A DNA stretch of 64,000 nt from Oligella urethralis DSM 7531 (GCF_000372065.1 NZ_AQVB01000010.1:189-64188); one strand, 5' to 3'. Shown: positions 52,414 through 60,873, counted from the first letter of the stretch. Numbers and translations are program-made. Notes: generated by a model not told the origin, from the letters alone.

Positions 52414-52758
52414 AGCTATTTACCGAAATACATTCGTGTTAATTTGGGTGTCATTCAGTCTAGCAACAGGCACTTCAAGATTAAAAAGACTTATTTTTTC
52501 TATCCATATACCTTTAAATCATAAGCTAGGCTTGATCAGCGCTTGCCTGTGTATATGCCATTTGGTTTTAAGCTAATAAGCATATTATTTAATCTTAAAC
52601 TATGTAAAAAGTATCATTTGGCCTTTAATAACAGGCTTTATATCTGAGGGGCATATAACCAAATTGACTAAGCATAGAGTTTTTTATTCGTTTGTTTTAG
52701 AGAAAAATTGTCCTTTAATGAAGAGTCTGTTTTTTATTTAAATGATTAAGCGTTTGTT
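52414..52758. promoter_or_regulatory. Divergent promoter region of cysH operon and cysG
   Basis: This 345 bp A+T-rich stretch separates the two cys units and must hold promoters for both. Several AAGC-containing motifs (ATAAGCTAGG, TTTAAGCTAATAAGC, ACTAAGC) are seen. CysB would be the expected activator, but I could not define a site. Confidence 0.5.
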
Positions 52759-54189
52759 ATGAGTGACTCTCCAAGTTTTTTTGCACTTTTTGTGAATTTA
52801 CAGAACCGACCTGTGCTTTTAGTTGGGGCTGGTGTCGTGGCTGAGCGTAAAGCGCTCGCATTATTAAAAGCCGGCGCACGCATCCAAGTCGTAGCGCAGG
52901 AGTTATCTGAGCGATTTGTGTGTTGGCAAGAAGAGGGCACCATTGAGTATCTGGGCAAGGAGTTTTCTCCTGAACTCTTAGCGCCAGTGTATTTAGCGGT
53001 AGCGGCAACCGATGATGAGGCCTTAAATCAACGTGTTTTTGCAGCAGCAGAGGCTCGGTCTAAACTTTGCAATGTGGTGGATAGTCCAGCGCATTGTTCT
53101 TATATTACGCCTGCGGTGATCGATAGGCACCCCTTACAAGTTGCGATCAGTAGTGGCGGTACGGCACCGGTGTTGGCACGTTTATGGCGTGAGCGGATTG
53201 AGCGCATTTTGCCTCAACATATCGGCAGGGTGGCGAGCTTTGTTGAGAAGTGGCGCCAAGAGGTGAGACGTACGCTTAAAACTCTTGCTAAGCGTCGTTA
53301 TTTTTGGGAAGAAATCTTTATCGGTCCATTAAGCGGAACCATTGAGGTGGGCGACGAGGAACGCGCTGATCAAATTATGCGTGAGACGCTATTGCAGGCT
53401 CAAATTAATCAGAAGAAAAAACCGCTTGGCGAGGTGGTGCTCGTGGGGGCGGGTCCGGGCGATGCGGGTTTGCTGACCTTAAAGGCTTTACAAGCGATAC
53501 AAGCCGCAGATGTCGTGCTGTATGATGCCCTAGTCTCACCTGAGGTGCTAGAGTTAGTGCGTCGTGATGCAGATCGGGTGAATGTCGGTAAACGTGCTGG
53601 CGCGCACCATGTGATTCAGGAAAATACCAACGCATTGATGGTGAAATTAGCCAAAGAGGGTAAACGCGTGGTTCGTCTCAAAGGTGGCGATCCTTTTGTC
53701 TTTGGTCGGGGCGGTGAAGAAGCGCAGGTGTTGACTGCTGAAGGGATCCCTTATCGAGTGGTGCCCGGTGTTAGTGCGGCACTCGGCGCCACGGCTTATG
53801 CAGGTATTCCTTTAACTCATCGAGAGCTTGCACATAGCGCTATTTTGATTAGTGGCCATGGTACGGAGGATCATGACGCTAATGATTGGCAGGCCTTGGC
53901 CAAGAGTCAGCAAACCTTGGTGATCTATATGGGCACGTTGAAAGCGACGGTGATACAGGAGCAATTAGTTGCTCATGGTCGTGACGCTAATACGCCGGTA
54001 GCGATTATTAGTCGCGGTACCACGGCAGCGCAAGAGGTCAGACTCGGTGTGTTGAGTGATTTAGTTCAGCTAGCAACTGAAGTGCCTCGTCCAGCATTGA
54101 TAGTGATTGGTGAGGTGGTTAGTTTGCAGAAGCAGTTAGCTTGGTTTCAACAAAATAAAGAACCTATCGTTGAAGCAATGGCCGTTTAA
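52759..54189 (+). CDS. cysG: Siroheme synthase (trifunctional CysG)
   Basis: CysG turns uroporphyrinogen III into siroheme for CysI. The 476 residues have an N-terminal dehydrogenase/chelatase part (about 1-215) with the NAD site VLLVGAGVVAERKALALLKA and SSGGTAPVLARLWRERIE. The C-terminal methyltransferase part (about 220-465) has VVLVGAGPGDAGLLTLKALQ and RLKGGDPFVFGRGGEEAQ. It is divergent from the cys operon and followed by a hairpin that is now the left boundary of the restriction-modification island. Confidence 0.96.
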   Translation: MSDSPSFFALFVNLQNRPVLLVGAGVVAERKALALLKAGARIQVVAQELSERFVCWQEEGTIEYLGKEFSPELLAPVYLAVAATDDEALNQRVFAAAEARSKLCNVVDSPAHCSYITPAVIDRHPLQVAISSGGTAPVLARLWRERIERILPQHIGRVASFVEKWRQEVRRTLKTLAKRRYFWEEIFIGPLSGTIEVGDEERADQIMRETLLQAQINQKKKPLGEVVLVGAGPGDAGLLTLKALQAIQAADVVLYDALVSPEVLELVRRDADRVNVGKRAGAHHVIQENTNALMVKLAKEGKRVVRLKGGDPFVFGRGGEEAQVLTAEGIPYRVVPGVSAALGATAYAGIPLTHRELAHSAILISGHGTEDHDANDWQALAKSQQTLVIYMGTLKATVIQEQLVAHGRDANTPVAIISRGTTAAQEVRLGVLSDLVQLATEVPRPALIVIGEVVSLQKQLAWFQQNKEPIVEAMAV

Positions 54190-54202
54190 ACAGCCATCAA
54201 AT

Positions 54203-54243
54203 GACTAGCTTTAAAGCCCAAGTCTTCGAAGGAGGGCTTGGGT
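54203..54243 (+). repeat. Left 41 bp direct repeat (cysG terminator stem, T-run lost)
   Basis: It starts GACTAGCTTTAAAGCCCAAG and ends GGCTTGGGT, and differs from the right copy at 4 of 41 positions. CCCAAG (54217-54222) can pair with CTTGGG (54237-54242). The T-tract seen in the right copy is replaced by AATACTC, so the terminator is probably weakened. Confidence 0.88.
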
Positions 54244-54373
54244 AATACTCCCCTAGGGTGGTTGCCGTTGCGACAGAGTAGGTGTGGGTATAAAAGATGG
54301 GTAATAGGTGCATTAATTTATATATGCATTTCGACTTGCTTTGATGCAGCTTTTGAAAAAGAGAGTATTACCC
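54240..54373. repeat. 11 bp inverted repeats 134 bp end to end, cysG downstream region
   Basis: GGGTAATACTC (54240-54250) and GAGTATTACCC (54363-54373) are perfect inverted repeats inside the left end of the island. The outer flanks (GGCT and AGCC) also match after a short gap. The rest of 54244-54525 is A+T-rich with no gene and presumably contains the endonuclease promoter. Confidence 0.55.
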
Positions 54374-54525
54374 TTAGAGCCATGATGCACACATTCAGAT
54401 AAGCTTAAAATAAGCTAATAATTAAATACAATTAAAGGCATAATGATTGCTAGGTGACCATATAGTGTTACCGTTGCTTTGTTGAATAAGAAATTAGTTT
54501 GAACCTTTAAAGCTGCTTTTGTGTT

Positions 54526-56274
54526 ATGTCCATGTCTATTAATTTTAAACGTCGAACTTATGGTTGGATTCAAAATCCATCGGATTTTAATAAGCTCAAA
54601 ACCACTGTACAAATTTTCGATAATCGTTCAAGACATTATCAATTATTAAGAGACGATTGGATTAATCAAAAAATTTATTTCCCTCAGCTAAGAAGCTCTT
54701 TACAAGAAAAGTTTAATCATGCTGTTGAGGAGTTTACATATGCAGAGCTTGTTGGCAGCAGCCGTAATAAAAATAATGAGAGAGCAGGGAAAAGGGCTGA
54801 TGCGGTAGCGAATGGACTGATACAGATTTCACTATTGCCACAAACTCATAAAAAAACAGCAAAAGCATATGTTGACGATTGGACTTCAGATGGCTTTCTT
54901 AGATGGGCAGTTAGTCTTAACTTTGTAGAAGTAGACCGCAAGAATGACAGCTTTAAAATAACTGAATTAGGCAAGCAGTTTTCTGAGTCCGACAATGATT
55001 CAGAAGAGCAACAAGACATCCTAATTACAGCCTTATTGTCATATCCTCCTGCAACTAGAGTGCTACAGCTCTTATCTGATGCTAATGAACCAAAAAATAA
55101 GTTTTATATTGGCAACCGTTTGGGTTTTATAGGTGAAAGTGGCTTCACTTCGTACGGTGAAGAAGTGATGTTGGACTATTTGATGGAAGAAACTGACCCT
55201 AAGGAGCGGACAAAAATACGTTCGAATGTGGAGGGGACGAGTGACAAGTATGCACGAATGATTTGTAGTTGGCTGAACAAGTTAGGTCTTGTGAAAACGC
55301 AATCAGTAAAAAAAGAAGGGATAGCGCTCTTTCAAAAGTATAGTATTACTGCAAAGGGTATTCACCGTTATAATCAGTCGCTTGGTAAGTCAAGGCATAA
55401 AAAACAAGCAAAATTTCTAATGTGGGAGTTTTTGGCTACTGATGTTTCTAGTGTCGATTATATAAGGACAAGGAGAGCTCATCTTATTAAAAACCTACAA
55501 AAAACGAGTTCTGCAAACGAAATTATAAAACGGATGCAATATCTTGGATTTTATACAGAGCCGGCCATCCTGAACCTGGATATCGAGGGTTTAATTAATT
55601 TTGGCTTAAGAATAGAGCTTGACTCTGATCGAATTAAATTATTGGACGAGATTAAAGATTTTGATATTCCAATAGTTGAAGTAACTGAGGAGATTTCTGA
55701 TATTGCGTTACAGAAAGAGAAAGCATATTTTTACAAAAATACGGCTCTCAGCAAACGACATATTTCAATATTAGAAATAGCTTTTGATGGCTCCAAAAAT
55801 CGGGATTTAGAAATTTTAAGTGCAGAGGTTTTTAAGGATTACTATCAATTAGAGTCTATCCATTTAGGAGGTGGTTTAAAGCCCGATGGTATAGCCTTTA
55901 ATCAAAACTTCGGCATCATTGTTGACACTAAAGCGTATAAAGGTGTTTATTCGAGGAGTAGAGCTGAGGCAGATAAAATGTTCCGCTATATCGAAGATAA
56001 CAAGAAAAGAGACCCGAAGAGGAATCAGTCATTATGGTGGCGCTCATTTAATGAGCATATTCCAGCGAATAACTTTTATTTTTTATGGATATCAGGTAAA
56101 TTTCAAAGAAACTTCGATACACAGATTAATCAGTTGAATTATGAAACGGGTTATAGAGGCGGGGCGCTAAGCGCACGGCAGTTTTTAATTGGAGCCGATG
56201 CGATTCAAAAGGGTAAAATCGATATTAACGATTTACCATCTTATTTTAATAACAGCGTGATCAGTTTTGAGTAG
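54526..56274 (+). CDS. FokI-like type IIS restriction endonuclease
   Basis: The 582-residue protein resembles FokI along its whole length. FokI binds GGATG and cuts 9/13 bases away. Recognition-domain landmarks match: TYGWIQNPSDFNKLKTTVQI (FokI has TFGWVQNPGKFENLK), DDWTSDGFLRWA, GFIGESGFTSYGEEVMLDYL, EGTSDKYARMICSWLNKLGL. The cleavage domain (about 405-582) has KPDG with Asp454, VDTKAY with Asp467 and Lys469, and Asp483/Arg487 in EADKMFRYIEDN, equal to the FokI dimer residues. All catalytic residues are present, so it is probably active. It is convergent with its methyltransferase. A second ATG at 54532 is possible; neither has a clear ribosome-binding site. Confidence 0.95.
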   Translation: MSMSINFKRRTYGWIQNPSDFNKLKTTVQIFDNRSRHYQLLRDDWINQKIYFPQLRSSLQEKFNHAVEEFTYAELVGSSRNKNNERAGKRADAVANGLIQISLLPQTHKKTAKAYVDDWTSDGFLRWAVSLNFVEVDRKNDSFKITELGKQFSESDNDSEEQQDILITALLSYPPATRVLQLLSDANEPKNKFYIGNRLGFIGESGFTSYGEEVMLDYLMEETDPKERTKIRSNVEGTSDKYARMICSWLNKLGLVKTQSVKKEGIALFQKYSITAKGIHRYNQSLGKSRHKKQAKFLMWEFLATDVSSVDYIRTRRAHLIKNLQKTSSANEIIKRMQYLGFYTEPAILNLDIEGLINFGLRIELDSDRIKLLDEIKDFDIPIVEVTEEISDIALQKEKAYFYKNTALSKRHISILEIAFDGSKNRDLEILSAEVFKDYYQLESIHLGGGLKPDGIAFNQNFGIIVDTKAYKGVYSRSRAEADKMFRYIEDNKKRDPKRNQSLWWRSFNEHIPANNFYFLWISGKFQRNFDTQINQLNYETGYRGGALSARQFLIGADAIQKGKIDINDLPSYFNNSVISFE

Positions 56275-56279
56275 AGGCT

Positions 56280-56313
56280 GTCAATCAATCTAATTCATCA
56301 AAGATCGATTGAC
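56280..56313. terminator. Hairpin between the convergent endonuclease and methyltransferase genes
   Basis: GTCAATCAATC (56280-56290) pairs with GATCGATTGAC (56303-56313) with one mismatch. It lies in the 46 bp gap and can end transcripts from both sides, although there is no strong T-run. Confidence 0.55.
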
Positions 56314-56320
56314 TACTAAC

Positions 56321-58285
56321 TTAGTTTAAGAGTTCAAAGCTGGTAGGACAATAATTTGTCACTAAAACCTCTTTGCTGGCCTCTTTCTTGGTGTTATAAG
56401 AGGCGTTTCCATAAGAGGAATTTATTTGATGCACAGTTGTGTTTGTATTATTAAGATATTCTTTTAGTAAGTAATTTTCCTTGCCCTTATGAGAAATGAC
56501 ATTGCTAAGCGCATATCTAACACCTTTAGCGTTTAGGTAATCTAAAAGCTTCAAAAGCTTACGCTCTTCTTCATCACCCCAGTTCTTAAAACCACGGTTG
56601 CCATCATTATAGTTTCCAGTGGTGATTAGGTATGGCGGGTCAAGATACACAAAGTCATTACTATCTAAAAATGTTAAGTCCGCATTGTCAAAATAATCGC
56701 TAGTAAACTTATAGTCTAAGGTCTGTAGCTTATTATTAAACGCACGCAAATTATTTTCCATATTTTGGCTAAAGGAGCTTCGATTCCTACCAAATGGATT
56801 ATTGAACTTCATCTCATTATTAAATCGCAGCTGATAATTGTAGCTGTACGACACCAGAGTATATAAGTCGAGTGGATTAGGCTGCGCATTGTAAGCTTCA
56901 CGCAACTTCAAAAAACCTTCTTCATTTGTTTTGCTTAAGTCATATTTTTCGATATTGTTTTTGATGGCCGCAATACAACGTTCCGTATCTTGACTAGCAA
57001 AAAAAATGAACATCTCATTAACCTTAGTGTTCATATCATTAAAGATATGTTTTTTAGCAGGCACGTTAATGCCCACATTAGCACCGCCAGAAAACAAGTC
57101 CACAAAGGTATCAATATGCTTTGGGAATAAAGGAATAATTTGACTTAGCAGGCGATATTTGCCTCCTATATAGTTCAAAGGGCTTTTGATATAAGCATTT
57201 CTTTTTGGTGTCCACGTGCTTGCCTCATGCGTTGGACTTCTTAAAAAAAATTGCTTATTTTGCTGTAATTCTTTCTTCTTGATATAAAAGAGATACTCGT
57301 TTAGATCGGCTTTTTTTGAGGAAATTTTGGATTGATATTTACGGTAAGGAATTTTAACTACATCTATGCGTTTATCAATAGCACGCTCTTTTAGTAAATT
57401 CAACATATCCTCGTGGTTTATGATTCCCTCATCGTTGTAACTAATAATAATATGAATGGCCTCAATATTATCGATAAGGTTTGTCATCGCCGCTAAGGCT
57501 CCGTTTGATGTGGAGTAGTTACTTCTTTTTGATTGCCAGTCAAAAAGTCTTGTGACCCCCTTTAAACGTGGTTTTGTATTGAGCGCAATATTTTCGAGCA
57601 CATGGTAGTTAGCCGCATATTGTCTATTATTATATGGCGGGTCAATGTATACGATATCTGCCGAAAGCTCTTTCACCAGCTGGTTAGCATCTTGGTTGTA
57701 GGCCTGATTAGCTCTGTTATTGTTTAATACTGCTAAGGGGTAGAGCTGTAGCGGTTTTAAGGCTCGATTATCCCAATGCTTTAAAAAGGCGCCATATGTG
57801 CCTGTTGTATTGCTTACTGGCGGGACAGCTGCTATTAAACATGCAAGGAGATAAAAATACTCGTGCTCTTCTAATCGTTTCTCGCTAAACCACTCATCAA
57901 TGGTATTGCGAATAAAGTCCAAACGCCTACCATTATCTTCACTGAAATACATTGCCTCACCGAGAGGAGTATAGTTTTTCGTGTAGTATAAGTCCCCTCT
58001 ATATTGCTGGACATTATTCTTGTCATTTAAATACACAAAAGGATCGAAGCCTAAGCCTTTGAACAGAAGTGGTAAATTATTTTCAATCACAGCCTTACTA
58101 TGACAATAGGAGAAGTATAGTAAGTCATTAGTGATAATTCGGTAGTCCTTTTTAAAATGTCTACCGACGATATTTGTACCTGCAAATAGGTCTAGGAAGC
58201 TTTCTTCGGTACCGTTGATATGTGTGTTCAGTAGTGCTTCTATCTCTTGAAGCAGCAGCGCTTTTGCGCCAATGTATCTCAGCAT
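56321..58285 (-). CDS. Double-headed adenine-N6 DNA methyltransferase, M.FokI type
   Basis: The protein (654 residues from the ATG at 58285) fuses two Dam-type methyltransferases, as in M.FokI (647 residues), where each half modifies one strand of the asymmetric site. Domain 1 has RYIGAK, the SAM motif DLFAG (about 32-36) and DPPYNNRQY (about 215). Domain 2 has NYIGGK (about 371), DLFSGGANVG (about 396) and DPPYLITTGNY (about 549). I choose the ATG at 58285, since M.FokI also begins at MRFIG-like sequence; an ATG at 58300 would add five residues. Expected role is protection of GGATG/CATCC sites. It is on the opposite strand to the endonuclease gene, unlike the tandem order I recall for FokI itself. 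Confidence 0.94.
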   Translation of the reverse strand: MLRYIGAKALLLQEIEALLNTHINGTEESFLDLFAGTNIVGRHFKKDYRIITNDLLYFSYCHSKAVIENNLPLLFKGLGFDPFVYLNDKNNVQQYRGDLYYTKNYTPLGEAMYFSEDNGRRLDFIRNTIDEWFSEKRLEEHEYFYLLACLIAAVPPVSNTTGTYGAFLKHWDNRALKPLQLYPLAVLNNNRANQAYNQDANQLVKELSADIVYIDPPYNNRQYAANYHVLENIALNTKPRLKGVTRLFDWQSKRSNYSTSNGALAAMTNLIDNIEAIHIIISYNDEGIINHEDMLNLLKERAIDKRIDVVKIPYRKYQSKISSKKADLNEYLFYIKKKELQQNKQFFLRSPTHEASTWTPKRNAYIKSPLNYIGGKYRLLSQIIPLFPKHIDTFVDLFSGGANVGINVPAKKHIFNDMNTKVNEMFIFFASQDTERCIAAIKNNIEKYDLSKTNEEGFLKLREAYNAQPNPLDLYTLVSYSYNYQLRFNNEMKFNNPFGRNRSSFSQNMENNLRAFNNKLQTLDYKFTSDYFDNADLTFLDSNDFVYLDPPYLITTGNYNDGNRGFKNWGDEEERKLLKLLDYLNAKGVRYALSNVISHKGKENYLLKEYLNNTNTTVHQINSSYGNASYNTKKEASKEVLVTNYCPTSFELLN

Positions 58286-58287
58286 GA

Positions 58288-58336
58288 CATCCCTAATCAT
58301 CCTTGTTGTTTAAGCAATTCTAGCATAAAAAGGATG
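58288..58336 (-). promoter_or_regulatory. Methyltransferase promoter/leader with three GGATG/CATCC motifs
   Basis: On the minus strand an extended -10 (TGC-TAGAAT, 58317-58325) lies about 32 bp before the start codon. FokI-type motifs are at 58332-58336 (GGATG, plus), 58298-58302 and 58288-58292 (CATCC, plus). They overlap the promoter, the 5' leader and the start region. Confidence 0.5.
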
Positions 58337-58338
58337 TG

Positions 58339-58383
58339 GACTAGCTTCAAAACCCAAGCCTTCGAAGGAAGGCTTGGGTTTTT
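58339..58383 (+). terminator. Right 41 bp direct repeat with intact terminator
   Basis: AACCCAAGCCTTC (58351-58363) pairs perfectly with GAAGGCTTGGGTT (58368-58380) around a 4-base loop, followed by TTTTT. The segment 58339-58379 is the second copy of the repeat at 54203-54243. As a terminator it points in the same direction as cysG, with no plus-strand gene before it now except the distant endonuclease gene. Confidence 0.9.
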
Positions 58384-58514
58384 GTTGTTAGAAAGTAAGC
58401 GTTTCGTGATAAGAAATGTTATTGCTTGTTATTGTTGTTACTCTATGTTAATTTCGTTATTTATTTAGGATATATCGTTTAAGAGCGATTTTATAGTATT
58501 TATATTTTTTACCA

Positions 58515-59075
58515 ATAACGAAGATAGAGGAAGCTGCTGGTGGTTTAGACCTTGCTTTGCACGATCCTAAGCACAGCCGTTTTTCCGCTTATAACTACCA
58601 TAGGGTTTATATGGCACGTTCGGTAGATGGTTTAGAAACTGGTCTGAGTCACTCCATCCATACCGAGCTGCTGAGAACACTAGGCATTCACCATGTGGCT
58701 GATGAGCTGGCAGGTGAGCGTTTAGCCCGAGTGTCCATGGAGCAAGTGTTGCTATGGCAACCAGACGTGATTTTGACGCATAGCGAGGCGTTTTTAGCCA
58801 CCGTCTATGAGCATCCGCTCTGGCGTAAAGTGCCAGCGGTACAAAAGCAACAAGTGTATCTTGTGCCATCGCTGCCCTTTGGTTCGCTAGATGAGCCACC
58901 AGGGGTTAATCGACTGTTAGGGCTATTGTGGTTAAGTCAGTGGTTAAAACAAGCACCAGAAGCTGAACAAATCGCTAAAATAAGGGAGTTTTATCGCTTA
59001 TTTTATGTTGTGTCGTTGGATGATGAGCAAATCCGTTCTTTTTTGATTGCGCCTGTCATTTTCGACGAGCGCTAG
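58515..59075 (+). pseudogene. Siderophore/cobalamin ABC binding protein, N-terminus missing
   Basis: The frame encodes about 185 residues matching the C-terminal half of a PF01497-type periplasmic binding protein: IEEAAGGLDLALHDPK, HTELLRTLGIHHVADEL, VSMEQVLLWQPDVILTHSEA and WRKVPAVQKQQVYLVPSLPF. A full protein has about 300-370 residues with a signal peptide. Upstream there is a stop in frame at 58494 and no suitable start. The permease and ATPase genes after it look intact. A short cytoplasmic product from a TTG near 58557 cannot be excluded but would lack export. Confidence 0.82.
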
Positions 59076-59084
59076 GGAGTGACG

Positions 59085-60089
59085 ATGTTAGCAAAAACTC
59101 GGTCTGTGGGGTTGTTTGCTTTACTTTTTGTGCTTTTGGTAGCCCTTTCACTGTTCACTTTGATGAGCGGCAAATACCCTTTAAGCCTGGCTGAGTTATG
59201 GCATAGTTTCGTGACCGCCGGCCGTGAGGGTAGCAACGCTGATGTGGTGTTATGGAATTTACGCCTGCCGCGTTTGTCGGCTGCGATACTGGTGGGTGCT
59301 GCGCTAGCGGTTGCCGGTGCAAGTTATCAGTCAATGTTTCGTAATCCTTTAGTGTCACCGGATATTTTAGGCGTCTCTGCTGGGGCGAGTTTGGGGGCGG
59401 TGCTGGCCATTTTTCTGTCCTTGCCCTTGGCCACGGTGCAGTTATTTGCGTTTATTGGCGGTTTGATCGCAGTGGCTGTGGTTTATTTGATTTCGCTTAG
59501 CAGTCGCCGTCATTATGACCCTGTGCTGCTACTGGTATTAGCCGGCATTGCTGTAGGGAGTTTACTAGGCGCAGGTATTTCTTTACTTAAGATATTGGCC
59601 GATCCTTATTCGCAGTTAGCCACCATTACCTTTTGGTTGCTAGGTGGTTTAAATGCGGTGTCGAGCGAGGAGTTGTTGTGGGCCTCACCCTTGATGGTTG
59701 TGGCGCTGATCCCCTTATTTTTACTACGTTGGCGCATCAATTTACTCAGTTTGTCCGAGATGGAAGCACAAGCTTTGGGGCTGAATGTGGCTCTATTGCG
59801 GGTGTTGGTGATTATGTGTGCGACCTTGCTGACGGCCGCTGCGGTGTCCTTTACCGGCATTATTGCTTGGGTTGGTCTGGTTATACCGCATATTGCGCGC
59901 TTGATCGTTGGTCCCGAGTTCTCACGATTGATGCCGACCTCCTTGATGATAGGGGCGATTTTTTTAGTTTTAACGGATAATGTGGCACGAAATGCGGCAG
60001 CGATTGAATTGCCCTTAGGTGTGCTGACAGCCTTAATCGGCGCGCCTTTTTTTCTTTATTTGTTATTAAAGAGACGCACTGATGGCTAA
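59085..60089 (+). CDS. FecCD-family ABC permease (iron-siderophore/cobalamin)
   Basis: The 334-residue inner-membrane protein has the usual FecCD features: LRLPRLSAAILVGAALAVAG near residue 60, SYQSMFRNPLVSPDILGVSA and GASLGAVLAI, and near the end FTGIIAWVGLVIPHIARLIVG. About ten membrane segments are expected. The ATG at 59085 has GGGAG 5 bases upstream; a GTG at 59079 is an alternative. It begins 9 bp after the stop of the truncated binding protein and overlaps the ATPase gene by 8 bp. Confidence 0.93.
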   Translation: MLAKTRSVGLFALLFVLLVALSLFTLMSGKYPLSLAELWHSFVTAGREGSNADVVLWNLRLPRLSAAILVGAALAVAGASYQSMFRNPLVSPDILGVSAGASLGAVLAIFLSLPLATVQLFAFIGGLIAVAVVYLISLSSRRHYDPVLLLVLAGIAVGSLLGAGISLLKILADPYSQLATITFWLLGGLNAVSSEELLWASPLMVVALIPLFLLRWRINLLSLSEMEAQALGLNVALLRVLVIMCATLLTAAAVSFTGIIAWVGLVIPHIARLIVGPEFSRLMPTSLMIGAIFLVLTDNVARNAAAIELPLGVLTALIGAPFFLYLLLKRRTDG

Positions 60090-60873
60090 GCAAGCAAGTA
60101 TTTTAAGCGTACGTGATTTGACCATTGGTTATGCCAATAAACGGGTTGCCGAGGGGATTAGTTTTGAACTAGAGGCGGGGCAGGTGCTGTGTTTATTAGG
60201 TCCCAACGGCAGCGGTAAATCCACTTTATTAAAAACGGTATTAGCGCTGTTACCGAGTCTGGGTGGTTCGGTGCAGTTATTGGCAAAGGATGTGGCACAA
60301 TGGCGTCGTCGTGAGATAGCGCAAACGCTGGCCTTTGTGCCGCAACAAAGTAGTATGAGCTTTTCCTTTAGTGCCTTGGATATGGTGTTGATGGGGCGTA
60401 GTGCCTATGTTGATTTTTTTTCTTCGCCCTCCAAAGCCGATCGGGAAATAGCAGCACAGTCATTGGAGCGTCTGGGCATTAGTCATTTGGCCGAGCGCTT
60501 ATTTCCGCAAATGAGCGGGGGTGAGCAACAATTGGTGTTGTTGGCACGCGCCTTGGCACAACAACCGCAGGCCTTGATCTTGGATGAACCAACGGCCAGT
60601 TTGGATTTTGCTAATCAGATTTTGGTGTTGGAGCAAATTCAGCAACTCAGGCAACAGGGCTTAGCGATTTTGCTTTGTACGCATCAACCAGAGCATGCGG
60701 CGCGCGTGGCGGATACGGCTTTGCTGCTAGCGGCTGGACGTCCTTTTGCCTTGGGACGCAGTGAAGATGTGTTAAGCGTAGAAAATTTGGCTGCTGTGTA
60801 CGGTTTAGAATCGGCACAAGTGCGTGATTATTTGCAATCAAGGCTGTTTAAAGAGCCAGTCCTCGCGCCATAA
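60082..60873 (+). CDS. ABC transporter ATP-binding protein (iron-siderophore/cobalamin)
   Basis: The 263-residue ATPase has Walker A LLGPNGSGKSTLLKTVLALL, the signature MSGGEQQLVLLARALAQQP, and Walker B ALILDEPTASLDFANQ. Patterns match FepC/BtuD-like ATPases. It overlaps the permease gene by 8 bp. With a broken binding-protein gene, function of the importer would rely on another receptor. Confidence 0.93.
   Translation: MAKQASILSVRDLTIGYANKRVAEGISFELEAGQVLCLLGPNGSGKSTLLKTVLALLPSLGGSVQLLAKDVAQWRRREIAQTLAFVPQQSSMSFSFSALDMVLMGRSAYVDFFSSPSKADREIAAQSLERLGISHLAERLFPQMSGGEQQLVLLARALAQQPQALILDEPTASLDFANQILVLEQIQQLRQQGLAILLCTHQPEHAARVADTALLLAAGRPFALGRSEDVLSVENLAAVYGLESAQVRDYLQSRLFKEPVLAP

Larger units (their letters stand above)
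54203..58379. mobile_element. Restriction-modification island flanked by 41 bp direct repeats
   Basis: A roughly 4.1 kb segment with visibly lower G+C and A/T-ending codons (many ATA, AGA, TTA) than its surroundings. It holds one endonuclease gene and one methyltransferase gene and no integrase or transposase. Direct repeats of 41 bp at 54203-54243 and 58339-58379 (4 mismatches) flank it. The left neighbour is cysG; the right neighbour is a truncated ABC binding-protein gene. Acquisition by transfer is inferred. Confidence 0.75.
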
